Shown: positions 7,799 through 17,191, counted from the first letter of the stretch. The stretch: DNA of 40,002 nt from Aquimarina pacifica (GCF_000520955.1 NZ_JACC01000052.1:1-40002), one strand, 5' to 3'. A program made the numbers and translations. The notes: a model not told the origin generated them from the letters alone.

Positions 7799-9883
7799 AT
7801 GGAAACAGCAAATCACACAAGTATTGTTGAAAAACCTGAAAAGGGTGAAGTTGGCAATTTTCAATTTAGAACTCCAGCGGCTATTGAGGATTTTAAAGAT
7901 GATGTGTCTAAACAAGATCGTTTAAATCAATTATGGAGTAAAAACTTAAATGGATTCACTCAGCAAGGGATGTTGAGCAATCAATGGAATACGATCAATA
8001 CACCAGAAACAACAAATTATTATAATCCCATTGAAAATAATCCCAAAAGTGTAACGGCTAATGTACGCTGGTCAGCATTTCCAGGGCGTTTGGCTTATAA
8101 TTTTCCAACAGCTACGCAAGATCAGTTGAATGAAATGGCTGATACTGGGATTATGCCTTCAGAAATTTCTGATGACCCCTGCGGCCCTTCTGGTTCTAGT
8201 GTTCCATATTTCCCGTATGGTCCAAGAGGGTGGCAAGATGAATATTGTGAATGGGCTATTGCAAGAAATACATCTAATAAAATAACACGAATTGATTTTA
8301 CCTGTGAAAATCCCGAATATTGGAATAGTTTATGGTTGATAGACCCTAATAAAGTTTTAGAATTATATCAATCAATTTTAGGGAAACCTCAGATAACATT
8401 AGAAGACTTGAGTCTTTCGGGGGCGGCAGATCCTGTAACGGGAGGCCCGATATATAATCCACTTAATAAATGGAATTTGGGGCCTGTATCAAATGATTCT
8501 TCGGGAGGGGCAATACATCTTACAAGCACGCCCAACACATTACAAACCGAAATAGGATTAGCGACGTCGGCAACTGTGCAGCGTAACAATCCATCAGGAT
8601 CTACAGGAAATACTACATGGCCATCTAGTGAATACAACAGACTTTTGTGTGATGCCCAATATGGGCAAAAACATCGAAATAGTGATCCTAATATAGGAGG
8701 TACAGTAAATAGTTTTGTGACTGCAGGAAATGTGGTGACACTAGCAGATCCTCCAGGATTATATATTCAACTTCCTGATTTCTCAAATTATGAAACACCG
8801 GATGGTACCGATGCTTCTACTTTTTGGCATATCATACGGGGTTCTGAAACTTTACAAACTCAAGATGGAACTACACTACCAGGTAATTTTATTCTTCACG
8901 CTGTTTTTGAAGTTCCTGCCGATAAAAATTACACCATAAGTGATATCACAATTGGTGGTGTGCCGATTGACTGGGGATCTCAAATAGCATCGACATTCAA
9001 AATGCAAATTGTTGCCAGTGCATATCAAGGGACAACTCCCAAGGGATATGATGCTGTAGCGAATAGACCAGCAGCCAATACGTTTGCACAACCTGAACAA
9101 TTGTTCTATGAGGATTATTTTACAGCAATGTATAATCAAATGATTCCTAATCCAGTACAGAATCCAATACCCTTGCTTAGTAATAGTACGTTTATTCCTG
9201 CTTCAGTTAATGTAGGAACTAGTGCAGCGACAATGGTGATCACTTGTGCTACATGTACTGCAGTAGCAGGAGATCCAACAACGTATCCATCCGTCACATT
9301 TGATGATCCAGAAATCACAGCTACAGTTACTGATGTTAAAGAAGATATTTATTATGCAGTGCCGGGCAATAGTTCACCAAGTAATAGTACAGCATTATAC
9401 ATCAAAGTACAAGTTGGGGTAAGGGCATCTCTGGGACCACACGGTTTGTTTATTACAAATGTTGGTCAGGAAAAAGGAGCAGCAATGCCAGCACTATTAA
9501 ATGTGACGCCTATAACGATAAAAGCAAATGTCAAATGGCAAAAAACCGGTATGAATATAGATGGAAATGCATATGTCAAAATCAACTATGAGAGTGGATT
9601 ATGGACGGCAAACCCCAATGATAATGATGGTGTTTTATATAACGCATTCGGAAACCCTACACTCATACCTGCCAAAACAGGATATACACTACCCGGAGAA
9701 AACGAAGGTGCATTAATAGGTAGGGTAGGAGAAACAGTTTTTTTAATAGGTATGGGAGCTCCAGTTCCTGCAAATTTACAAGGAGAATTAGAATTGTGTA
9801 TTAACGATGACTTGAACGGAATTTACGGTGCAGGTTTTTCTGATAATGAAGGAAGTATTGTTGTAAGTATTACAACTACCTAG
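7799..9883 (+). CDS. Protein of unknown function (694 residues), paired with a haem-site protein
   Basis: No signal peptide or membrane segment is visible. The N-terminal half has dense, enzyme-like sequence: CGPSGSSVPYFPYGPRGW (about 128-145), ITRIDFTCENPEYWNSLW (162-179), YNPLNKWN (219-226), GGAIHLTSTPNTLQTEIGLA (236-255), then RNSDPNIGGTVN (293-304) and LADPPGLYIQLPD (315-327). I recall similar blocks in unannotated proteins from other bacteria but cannot name a family. The second half looks beta-rich and includes ITCATCTAV, but no CXXCH haem site. The ATG at 7799 follows an AT-rich leader with no strong ribosome site. The next gene on the same strand encodes an exported protein with a haem site; the 261-base gap carries a hairpin. 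The lack of a signal peptide suggests a cytoplasmic location or non-Sec export. Function unknown. Confidence 0.85.
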   Translation: METANHTSIVEKPEKGEVGNFQFRTPAAIEDFKDDVSKQDRLNQLWSKNLNGFTQQGMLSNQWNTINTPETTNYYNPIENNPKSVTANVRWSAFPGRLAYNFPTATQDQLNEMADTGIMPSEISDDPCGPSGSSVPYFPYGPRGWQDEYCEWAIARNTSNKITRIDFTCENPEYWNSLWLIDPNKVLELYQSILGKPQITLEDLSLSGAADPVTGGPIYNPLNKWNLGPVSNDSSGGAIHLTSTPNTLQTEIGLATSATVQRNNPSGSTGNTTWPSSEYNRLLCDAQYGQKHRNSDPNIGGTVNSFVTAGNVVTLADPPGLYIQLPDFSNYETPDGTDASTFWHIIRGSETLQTQDGTTLPGNFILHAVFEVPADKNYTISDITIGGVPIDWGSQIASTFKMQIVASAYQGTTPKGYDAVANRPAANTFAQPEQLFYEDYFTAMYNQMIPNPVQNPIPLLSNSTFIPASVNVGTSAATMVITCATCTAVAGDPTTYPSVTFDDPEITATVTDVKEDIYYAVPGNSSPSNSTALYIKVQVGVRASLGPHGLFITNVGQEKGAAMPALLNVTPITIKANVKWQKTGMNIDGNAYVKINYESGLWTANPNDNDGVLYNAFGNPTLIPAKTGYTLPGENEGALIGRVGETVFLIGMGAPVPANLQGELELCINDDLNGIYGAGFSDNEGSIVVSITTT

Positions 9884-9900
9884 ATAGTACATATGTTTTT

Positions 9901-9932
9901 GTGGGTATAGTATTCGATAATACTGTACCCAT
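9901..9932 (+). terminator. Hairpin between the paired unknown genes
   Basis: GTGGGTATAGTATT at 9901-9914 pairs with AATACTGTACCCAT at 9919-9932, allowing G-U pairs, with a CGAT loop. It starts 18 bases after the stop of the 694-residue gene. No T-run follows, so it may protect or trim the message, or attenuate read-through into the haem-site gene, rather than fully terminate. Confidence 0.5.
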
Positions 9933-10144
9933 AAAATCCTGAACCTGCTTTATGTATTAGAACTTCGTTATGAGGCTTTTACAAGACATAAATATGATAT
10001 TTTCTAAGTTTTAGCATAGCACCATATTGGTTTAAGAATGTAGCGAAGCGATTTATATCGAAATAGTTGCAAGCCGCAATAGGTTTTCTAAGGCATAAAA
10101 CTGGCAAAAGAGATTTAAAAAATATATAACACAACATAGAAGTT

Positions 10145-11650
10145 ATGAGAGATTCAGTAGCAAAAGTATTTTGGTGGGGCGTGCCTATAATTTTTTTGAT
10201 AGTTACCTGCGTTAAGAAAAAGGAAGAGGAGAATAAGTTTTTAGAGACGACCACAGTAAATACCTGTGATTGTTATTCGACAAGTTCTCTCTTTAATGTT
10301 CCTATTACTTTTAATGATAAGGTTCCTGGTGATTTGGCTGCTTTTAATGAGCAATCACAAGCCGATTGTTTTGCATGGCAAGAATTTATTTCTTTGAATT
10401 GGCCAGTAGATTCTGTTACTAGTTTTGGTACTCCCGGAGATAAATCTTTTGTGCAGTGGGAAACGTATATGCCCAAAGATGTGCTTTTTCAACCTGATGG
10501 AGCAGCGCCTCCACCATGGGGGACATTAGTTTCTGATCAATACGCAGAGAAGTTTAAAAGTCAGAAACTACTTTTAAATAAGTCGAATACAAAACTATTA
10601 ACGTTTGGGAGTAAATTTGGGAATGATACGATACAAGATTTAGATTTTGAGCAGGCAGCACCCTTTGGTCAACCTAATTGGTTAGGAGCCCAAAACGCAA
10701 CAAATGTATGGTACGAAATTTTACTTAATAAAGACTATTACGATTTTATTACTAGTAAGGGATATTACAATGCAGCGGTACAACATGATTCTATTAATGC
10801 GGGACACCCAATTAATTTTCCTAAGGGAGTGTATAATGGAAGTACTGGGGCAATAGAATTAAAGGCAGCATGGATGGAGGTACCTGATCCAACAGTCAAA
10901 AAGTGGAATCGATATAAGCTTTCTGAAGCTATGGTCTTAGATCCTCACAGCGATACATTAAGAACAACGACAGTGGCTTTGGTCGGACTACATATATTAC
11001 ATAAAACAACCAATCAGCCTACTTGGGTTTGGGCAACTTTTGAACAAATAGACAATGTGCCTGGTAGTGGTACACCACCAGCTGGTTATAATTTTTATAA
11101 TAGTCAATGCAAACCGCAGGAAGTAAAGGTAACTCCGGGAGATTCTATAGTAACCGTTTCGTGTACACCAAATACTGCACCGCCATACTATCTTAAAAAC
11201 GCAAACCCGGTTCCTATTCAGATTACAAGGGTGAATGCAATTGATACGATTGATGCAAAGCCTATTAACATCAAAATGCAAAATAGTATTAAGAAATTCT
11301 ACCCTAATTCAGTTTTTCAATACTATCAATTGGTCGATGTAATTTGGTCACAAAGTATACAACCGGATCCTAAAACACCCGAAGAAGCTCCTCGTAAGAT
11401 TAATACAGCATCAATGCTAAGCGGTGCTTCTATTGTTGCCAATACTACTTTAGAGAGTTACGTACAAAATACGAATACCTGCTATAGTTGTCATGTGTTT
11501 AGCCATATTGCGCCCTACCCACCGGATAGTGTACACAACAATATTTTTGGAGACTTCAGCTTTGCTATAAAATTCGCAACCTATAGTGAGTCGGATCTTG
11601 CAGCAGCAAAAGAGTACAGTAAAGAATTATACAAACAAAATAATAAGTAG
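10145..11650 (+). CDS. Exported c-type cytochrome-like protein with single CXXCH
   Basis: Likely periplasmic and membrane-anchored. Seen: a hydrophobic N-terminus GVPIIFLIVTC then KKKEEE, either a lipoprotein signal (Cys22, with an unusual Thr before Cys) or an uncleaved anchor; CFAWQEFISLNWPVD (about residues 75-90); WETYMPKDVLF; IELKAAWMEV; VALVGLHILHKTTNQPTWVWATFEQIDN; and near the C-terminus TNTCYSCHVFSHIAP, with haem-binding C446-x-x-C449-H450. The AWQEFI-LNW and HILHKT..P.WVWATFE blocks recall proteins annotated only as 'cytochrome c family' in other bacteria. One haem site late in a 501-residue chain suggests a catalytic or binding domain with an attached electron-transfer site. It lies 261 bases downstream of the 694-residue gene, same strand. 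The axial Met ligand and partner are not identifiable by eye. Confidence 0.85.
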   Translation: MRDSVAKVFWWGVPIIFLIVTCVKKKEEENKFLETTTVNTCDCYSTSSLFNVPITFNDKVPGDLAAFNEQSQADCFAWQEFISLNWPVDSVTSFGTPGDKSFVQWETYMPKDVLFQPDGAAPPPWGTLVSDQYAEKFKSQKLLLNKSNTKLLTFGSKFGNDTIQDLDFEQAAPFGQPNWLGAQNATNVWYEILLNKDYYDFITSKGYYNAAVQHDSINAGHPINFPKGVYNGSTGAIELKAAWMEVPDPTVKKWNRYKLSEAMVLDPHSDTLRTTTVALVGLHILHKTTNQPTWVWATFEQIDNVPGSGTPPAGYNFYNSQCKPQEVKVTPGDSIVTVSCTPNTAPPYYLKNANPVPIQITRVNAIDTIDAKPINIKMQNSIKKFYPNSVFQYYQLVDVIWSQSIQPDPKTPEEAPRKINTASMLSGASIVANTTLESYVQNTNTCYSCHVFSHIAPYPPDSVHNNIFGDFSFAIKFATYSESDLAAAKEYSKELYKQNNK

Positions 11651-11724
11651 GATAATTATTAGGTTTATTAGAAGTGTGTTTTGGTACTAGCCGTACCAGT
11701 GTGTCAAGAAGTTGATACAAACAA

Positions 11725-11754
11725 AAAACGGAGTGTATGGGAGCACTCCGTTTT
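11725..11754. terminator. Bidirectional terminator between convergent genes
   Basis: AAAACGGAGTG at 11725-11735 pairs perfectly with CACTCCGTTTT at 11744-11754. It sits between the plus-strand haem-site gene and the minus-strand esterase gene and serves both. A second small perfect hairpin, TGGTAC/GTACCA, precedes it at 11692-11708. Confidence 0.85.
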
Positions 11755-11812
11755 ATTTGTCAATCATTTTTTTACTATAATCAATAGTTAGAACTACTTT
11801 TAGAACCTGATT

Positions 11813-13318
11813 TTATTTATGAAAAAGCTGTTCAAAAGGTAACTTTTCTATATTTTCCATAGTGTTTGGTGTGTATAAGAAAACTTCTATTTTTCTTTTG
11901 TTTTTTCTCTGAAAGTACTCGAATCTAATAGGGTGATATCCTTTCTCTAGATACATCACTCCTGATATTTTTTTCTTTGCAGAATGAATGCCGTCATTGT
12001 CTAAGAACAGGGAATCACCGAGATACATTTTTATGCCATCACCAGATCCTAAGAAAAAGTAGTGGTATCCAGTTGTTTTGGCTTCAAAATAACCGTTGTA
12101 TAGGCAGCCAAAGTTTTCTTTTTTAGGTAATTCTTTTAAATCAAATGATGAGGATGCAATGCTTTTTTTCAGTGGTTCAAGTGATGAGAAATCAGGTACT
12201 ACATCCCATACACCTTCATAATAATTCTGTTGAAGTCCTTGTTGTAGTTTTTTGACTTTTTTTGCAGGTAAAGCTTTTTGTGGTTGAGAAAGTTTTATAT
12301 CTATGGTTTTGGACTTTGGCGCATTTTTACGTTTAGAAACTTTACTAAATTTAACGGTCCCTGGTTGTGAAATTAGGAGAGAGTCTTTGTACATAGGATC
12401 GGATACCGTAGGTTCTTTGCCATTTAAGGTGTAATGTATTCCTGATGAGTTTTCAAATATTCGTAGTTGCACAGGCTTCCCTTCTACCATATGTACATGC
12501 ATAGGATGAATATCAAAGTCATTACTTGCATACTCTTTTTCTACAAAACGAATCCCATCATAATAGGCTTTATATGTTATGCTTTTATGAGATTCATTTT
12601 GATACACTTCAATTTTCCAATCCATATCGTCGGGAGCCAAGGTTTCTAACACCTGTTTCATTTTAGAAATCCCCATTTGTTCCATTCCGGCACCTTCGCG
12701 TCCAGATATAAACAATACTTGGCTCATTCCTTTTAATTTAGGGAGGTTTGTTTTTGCTAATTTTAAAATATACCCTTTGTCCCACCAAAAACTAGGATCA
12801 GAAGATATATATCCATCAAAAAGTGTGGGTTTTGTTAATAAAGTATACATTGAGAGGAGTCCTCCAAAAGAATGTCCCGTAAGGATATGCGTATTGTTTT
12901 GTCCGTATTTGCTTATGATATATGGTTTTACTTCTTCTTCTAAATAACTAAGGAATTGGTCGGCTTTTCCAGAGGTAGGGCGTATTTCATTATAGGTAGG
13001 TAGAAAATCACGGTTTCTATCAACATTGATAATACCGACTAAAATATAGTCAGGAGTCATTTTAGCTTTGGTAAGAAAGTCCAGAGTTGCTTTGGTATGT
13101 GAAATTCGCTTTTTTCCATCCAAAAGATAAAATACTGAATACTTTTTTTTATTAGGCTCAAAGTCCTTTGGTAATAGAATTTGAAGTTTTCGAGATTCGT
13201 TAAGAATTTCGGATTTCATCTCGATAATTTCGCCAATAATTTGTTCTTGTGCTTGTAATGATATTTGCGATAGAGAAAAGATTAAACAAAAAAGCACCTT
13301 GTATTTTAATAGATTCAT
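11813..13318 (-). CDS. Secreted esterase (esterase D/PF00756-like) with PA14 domain
   Basis: Signal peptide to about residue 24 (…ISLQAQ|EQ). The alpha/beta-hydrolase domain (about 30-270) carries the nucleophile elbow GHSFGG (Ser150), YSVFYLLDGKK and DPSFWW, as in esterase-D/IroE-like enzymes. After it comes a short module with GIHYTLNGKEPTVSDPMY (about 305-322), typical of the chitobiase C-terminal/FN3-associated domain. A PA14-type sugar-binding domain closes the protein (about 360-495: YYEGVWDVVPDF…GYFEAKTTGYHYFFLGSGDG…FEYF). A deacetylase or feruloyl/acetyl esterase acting on plant or algal polysaccharide is a reasonable inference; the exact substrate is not visible. It is divergent from the PL38-type lyase gene 207 bases away, possibly co-regulated from the shared intergenic region. 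Confidence 0.85.
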   Translation of the reverse strand: MNLLKYKVLFCLIFSLSQISLQAQEQIIGEIIEMKSEILNESRKLQILLPKDFEPNKKKYSVFYLLDGKKRISHTKATLDFLTKAKMTPDYILVGIINVDRNRDFLPTYNEIRPTSGKADQFLSYLEEEVKPYIISKYGQNNTHILTGHSFGGLLSMYTLLTKPTLFDGYISSDPSFWWDKGYILKLAKTNLPKLKGMSQVLFISGREGAGMEQMGISKMKQVLETLAPDDMDWKIEVYQNESHKSITYKAYYDGIRFVEKEYASNDFDIHPMHVHMVEGKPVQLRIFENSSGIHYTLNGKEPTVSDPMYKDSLLISQPGTVKFSKVSKRKNAPKSKTIDIKLSQPQKALPAKKVKKLQQGLQQNYYEGVWDVVPDFSSLEPLKKSIASSSFDLKELPKKENFGCLYNGYFEAKTTGYHYFFLGSGDGIKMYLGDSLFLDNDGIHSAKKKISGVMYLEKGYHPIRFEYFQRKNKRKIEVFLYTPNTMENIEKLPFEQLFHK

Positions 13319-13525
13319 TTGATTGATTTGTTAATTTTTATTTTAATGGTTTGGTATTGCCAGCTACTAAGTAAGACAAAAGATATTCTACTTTGTTACA
13401 GTATCTGGGAGGTGTTTTTACTACTTTTTTCTAGAAATTTTAAAAGACTAAAATTGTAAGATATTTAGTGAGAGAAAGACTATATTAGTTAAGTAAGTTA
13501 GAATATTGAAAAACAAAATAATTAT

Positions 13526-14812
13526 ATGATGGTTTGTATGGGTTTTAATCAGTTTAGAGCATTGAGTGTTTCGAAAAGAGTAGTTCGTCTAAGTCTAATA
13601 TTACTTTTTTTTGGATCGCACTATAATGTCAATGCTCAAAAACTTATTCAATTAGACAAAGATGAGATTGCAAAAGTAAAAAAGAAGTTAAAAGATGGTA
13701 GCGCATCTCAAGAAACCCAGAAGGCTTATAGGAGTTTGATATCTACAGCTGATCGTTTGTTAGAAATAGACAATCCTACTGTAATTAATAAAACCATAAA
13801 TCCGCCAACAAATGACAAGCATGATTATTTGAGTATAAGTAGGTATTGGTGGCCTAACCCTAACACAGAGGACGGAAAGCCTTGGATACGCAAAGATGGA
13901 GAGACTAATCCTGATACGCAGGAGGATGCTGTCGATCGAAAGAGATTAGGGAAAATGTGCAAAGCAGTAAGAGATTTGAGTAGAGCATATTATTTTTCTG
14001 AAAGCGAATACTATGCAAAGAAAGGTGCCAGCATGATTAGAACCTGGTTTTTGGATACAGAGACACGTATGAATCCGAATCTAGAATTTGGGCAGAGTGT
14101 ACCAGGTATAGATAAAGGACGTAGATCAGGAATTCTTGATGGTAGAATGATTCCGTCATATGTTTTGGATGCTATTACTTTGTTTTCGGGGTCACAACAT
14201 TGGACCAAAAAAGATAATGATGCTATGAATTTGTGGTTAAATGAATATTTAGTTTGGCTAACCCAAAGCGATTTGGGTAAGAAGGGTGCTAAACAAGAAA
14301 ATAATCATGGGTCATGGTATATTTTTCAGGTTACGGCTTTGGCATGGTATACAGATCAGAAACCACTTATTACCAAAATGGTCGAATTGATCAAAGAGAA
14401 TTTTGATCATCAATTTGATGATAAAGGAAGACAATTGCATGAGCTAAAAAGAACAAGATCCTTTTTCTATAGTTGTTTTAATCTCGATGCATTAACACAA
14501 GCGATGGCTATTGCTGATAAAGCAGGTATTGATATTTGGCAATATACCTCAGAAGGGGGTAAAAGTCTAAAATTAGCAATAGACTATTTGGTGCCAGTGA
14601 CCAAAGGAGTACAATGGGAACATCCTACCAAAGGAGTTGATGTATCTTATTTAGTACCAATATTAGAACGAGTTTCTTCAAAAATCAGGGATAAAGAGTA
14701 TAAGAAGATTGTAAAATCAGTGCTAACAGAAATTCAAGGTAATGAGAAACCAACAAAGAATGAACGTACACTTTTTAAAGAATTTTCGTTGCTTAAGAGA
14801 AGTACTTTTTAA
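13526..14812 (+). CDS. Alginate_lyase superfamily (PF05426) polysaccharide lyase, PL38-like
   Basis: Predicted uronate-polymer lyase with an (alpha/alpha) toroid fold, secreted. Seen: signal peptide ending NVNAQ (cleavage near 37/38), DYLSISRYWWPNPNTEDGKPWIRKDG (100-125), the family hallmark, and ENNHGSWYIFQ (258-268) with candidate catalytic His and Tyr. The length of 428 residues fits single-domain members. The family covers PL5 and PL38; the YWWPNP and NNHGSWY blocks fit PL38, where beta-glucuronan and polymannuronate activity is known, but I cannot settle substrate. Three in-frame Met codons lie at the N-terminus (1, 2, 5); the first gives a long n-region. Convergent with the next gene, only 17 bases apart. 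Confidence 0.85.
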   Translation: MMVCMGFNQFRALSVSKRVVRLSLILLFFGSHYNVNAQKLIQLDKDEIAKVKKKLKDGSASQETQKAYRSLISTADRLLEIDNPTVINKTINPPTNDKHDYLSISRYWWPNPNTEDGKPWIRKDGETNPDTQEDAVDRKRLGKMCKAVRDLSRAYYFSESEYYAKKGASMIRTWFLDTETRMNPNLEFGQSVPGIDKGRRSGILDGRMIPSYVLDAITLFSGSQHWTKKDNDAMNLWLNEYLVWLTQSDLGKKGAKQENNHGSWYIFQVTALAWYTDQKPLITKMVELIKENFDHQFDDKGRQLHELKRTRSFFYSCFNLDALTQAMAIADKAGIDIWQYTSEGGKSLKLAIDYLVPVTKGVQWEHPTKGVDVSYLVPILERVSSKIRDKEYKKIVKSVLTEIQGNEKPTKNERTLFKEFSLLKRSTF

Positions 14813-14829
14813 TGAAGATTGAGAGTTCT

Positions 14830-16329
14830 TTATCTCATTAATTCTAGCGTAGTGTTATATAAGGGAGTGCCTTCAACTTTGGATTTTATCCAAGCATAAA
14901 AGCTCATCTCAAAAATATCTTCCTCTGGCTTTACTGATTCATTTGTTGCATGAGAATTCTTTAAGGACTTTTTAATGCTATCTGTAAATTCTGTAGAATG
15001 AACTATTTTTGGATTATTGTAATAGGTAACGACTAATTTTAGGAACTCTAAGGTTCTGGTTTCGTTATTTTTCTTTAAATAAGGAGTGTGTTTTTTTCTA
15101 AAACTAGTTACTCTTGAGTCGACTAAATCCAGATGATCAAGCTCAATATGTAATAAAATTTCAATAAGGTTTTTTTTGATTACCCAAACGATTCCTGCTT
15201 TTTGTGTGTACCATTGGTCACTGTGGTATAAATCATTGATTATGTTTAGTGCAGCTTTAAAGTACTGCTGTTGAAAATAGTAAACAAGTAAACTTAGTTT
15301 TAGATCAAGAAGGTATGAAGTATGCTCGCTATATTTTTTGTAATCAAAAGTTTCTAACAGGTTAATGGCAGATTTTGCTTGTCCCGTATAGTTAAGGTTA
15401 AAGGCTAAGAGGAGCGTATACTGCGCAAAAAAGCGTTTGAAATACCTGTTTTTTTGCGCTTTCATTTGCACCAACATTAACGAAAGATACTGTTGAGAAG
15501 TATTAAAATCTCTATTTCTAAAATAAGAGTTAGCTACAAAATATAGGATCTGAATATGATAAAACAAATGTTTTGATATGGTTTTATCATGAGCGTCAAT
15601 TTTTCTATAAGTACCCTCTATAAAAGGAAGGATAGCATTGTAATTTCTCATTAATTGGGCTGTTTTGGTAGAGATTTCTAAGATTCTAAATAGGGATCTA
15701 AAGGAAAGGTCCTCTGCTTTTAGGATATTATATTTTGATAAGGAATTTTCTATGATGGGAAGAATTTCTGTTTCTTGTTGCAAAAGTTCATTTTGTATGG
15801 TGGCATAAAAAAGATTGAGATTTTCTTCCTGTTGTAGGGCTTTTTTGTTTTTTTCGAATGTCTTAAGTAACACCTTTAATGAGATTGATGTGTTGAGATG
15901 TGCATATTGAATTTGTGTGTAATAAATTTCATGAAGAATACTGAAAAGAGAATAATCTATTGCTTTTTTTTCTGCTTTACGAATTGTTTTAAAAGCAATT
16001 TTGTACTGTTTTTGTTCGAAGAATATTCTACTTGCAATAAGTAGTTTTAGGATGTCGAATTCTTCGGATGTTTCACCTTCAAAACTTTTGGAAGCAATGA
16101 AATCTATAAGAGTATCATGCAATCTTTTGCATAAGGCGTGGTAGGCACCTTTAGATTTTTTTCCATAAATCAAAATATCAGGATTTTTGATAGGAGTATA
16201 GGTGTCCAAAAGTTTGAATAATTGAATGTTTTTGGTGTCATTTCTTTTATTCTTCTTCTTCAAGAAAACAACAAAACTTCGTTTCTCTTCATTAGATAAG
16301 GTATGTATTATTGAAGAAATCGTATTCAT
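14830..16329 (-). CDS. Helical-repeat (TPR-like) protein of unknown function
   Basis: A 499-residue, Lys-rich protein with no signal peptide or membrane segment, so probably cytoplasmic. It is made almost wholly of predicted helices with TPR-like spacing of aromatic and Ala residues, for example FFEQKQYKIAFKTIRKAEKKA (about 113-133), FFAQYTLLLAFNLNYTGQAKSAINLLETF, and LSLLVYYFQQQYFKAALNIINDLYH. The N-terminus (LSNEEKRSFVVFLKKKNKRND) resembles flavobacterial hypothetical proteins with this opening. A scaffold or regulator role is possible; nothing more can be read. Its stop lies 17 bases from the stop of the PL38-like gene with no clear hairpin between them. Confidence 0.75.
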   Translation of the reverse strand: MNTISSIIHTLSNEEKRSFVVFLKKKNKRNDTKNIQLFKLLDTYTPIKNPDILIYGKKSKGAYHALCKRLHDTLIDFIASKSFEGETSEEFDILKLLIASRIFFEQKQYKIAFKTIRKAEKKAIDYSLFSILHEIYYTQIQYAHLNTSISLKVLLKTFEKNKKALQQEENLNLFYATIQNELLQQETEILPIIENSLSKYNILKAEDLSFRSLFRILEISTKTAQLMRNYNAILPFIEGTYRKIDAHDKTISKHLFYHIQILYFVANSYFRNRDFNTSQQYLSLMLVQMKAQKNRYFKRFFAQYTLLLAFNLNYTGQAKSAINLLETFDYKKYSEHTSYLLDLKLSLLVYYFQQQYFKAALNIINDLYHSDQWYTQKAGIVWVIKKNLIEILLHIELDHLDLVDSRVTSFRKKHTPYLKKNNETRTLEFLKLVVTYYNNPKIVHSTEFTDSIKKSLKNSHATNESVKPEEDIFEMSFYAWIKSKVEGTPLYNTTLELMR

Positions 16330-16507
16330 TATATCGTAAGTATTTTTGATATAAAATCATATAAATATAGAGTAAATATAATTATATGGTTAAAAAATAT
16401 CATAAGTTTTATTAAAAACTAGAATTTGTACTCAAAAAGAATAGGAGCAAATTTGTACCGTTCGAAAGAGCAATTGAATTTTTATTTAATCATCAAAATC
16501 CAATAAT

Positions 16508-16984
16508 ATGAATTACAAGTTTAGCAATGATGTATCCGAGGATACAGTTATAGAAAAAAAAGAAAAGAGGGCAAGCAAAGTTTATGATCAAAAACCAACA
16601 CCAGCTTTTATATCAGCGTCTTGGTCAGCATTATGTATTGGGATGACCTCATATTGCATAGGGTTATGGAATGCCTCTATGCTGCTTAATGAGAAAGGCT
16701 ATTATTTTACGATTCTTCTCTTTGGCCTGTTTTCTGCCGTATCGGTACAAAAAAGTGTGAGAGATAGATTAGAAGGAATCCCTGTTACGGATATTTATTA
16801 TAGCATTAGTTGGTTTACTACTATTACTTCTATTGTATTACTCATTGTAGGGTTATGGAATGCAGATTTAGAGTTAAGTGAGAAAGGGTTTTACGGAATG
16901 TCTTTTACACTTAGTTTATTTGCTGCGATTGCGGTGCAAAAAAATACAAGAGACAAAAAGTATATAGACGAAATGAGTATGTAG
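16508..16984 (+). CDS. YiaA/YiaB-type inner membrane protein
   Basis: Membrane protein of two tandem yiaAB two-helix modules: about 33-87 (FISASWSALCIGMTSYCIGLWNA then YYFTILLFGLFSAVSVQKSVRD) and 98-150 (ISWFTTITSIVLLIVGLWNA then FYGMSFTLSLFAAIAVQKNTRD). Both contain GLWNA…EKG(Y/F)Y…AVQK..RD, which shows internal duplication. The N-terminus is charged and cytoplasmic. The family occurs in many bacteria; its role is unknown, and E. coli YiaA is linked only loosely to stress. Monocistronic: two hairpin terminators follow the stop. Confidence 0.88.
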   Translation: MNYKFSNDVSEDTVIEKKEKRASKVYDQKPTPAFISASWSALCIGMTSYCIGLWNASMLLNEKGYYFTILLFGLFSAVSVQKSVRDRLEGIPVTDIYYSISWFTTITSIVLLIVGLWNADLELSEKGFYGMSFTLSLFAAIAVQKNTRDKKYIDEMSM

Positions 16985-16998
16985 TCAAAAAGTGTATA

Positions 16999-17039
16999 AT
17001 CAAAAGAAGAAGCTGATTAAAAAGGCTTCTTGTTTTGAT
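16999..17039. terminator. Terminator after the YiaA-like gene
   Basis: ATCAAAAGAAGAAGC at 16999-17013 pairs with GCTTCTTGTTTTGAT at 17025-17039 (one mismatch), 15 bases after the YiaA-like stop. Confidence 0.75.
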
Positions 17040-17047
17040 GATTAGAG

Positions 17048-17075
17048 AGGCAGTTGCATTATTGTGACTGCCTTT
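17048..17075 (+). terminator. Second hairpin after the YiaA-like gene
   Basis: AGGCAGT at 17048-17054 pairs with ACTGCCT at 17067-17073, followed by TTAT. It backs up the preceding hairpin and separates the YiaA gene from the tandem micro-gene units. Confidence 0.6.
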
Positions 17076-17133
17076 ATAGCTACTTATTAAGGGTATGAAA
17101 TATGATGAAATAGTTTTGAGGAGTAAATCACTA

Positions 17134-17141
17134 TATCTTTG
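17134..17141 (+). promoter_or_regulatory. Candidate -7 element of micro-gene copy 1
   Basis: TATCTTTG fits TAnnTTTG and lies 50 bases before the ATG of the first 28-codon gene. A TTG is present at 17116-17118, with a short 15-base spacing. Confidence 0.45.
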
Positions 17142-17191
17142 AACCATAATAAAACCCTATATAAATAATAAATAACTAAAATCTAAAAGAT

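Noticed and set aside
16911..17147. 78-codon minus-strand ORF after the YiaA-like gene
   Set aside because: It overlaps the YiaA-like gene end and two terminators; its composition is low in complexity.
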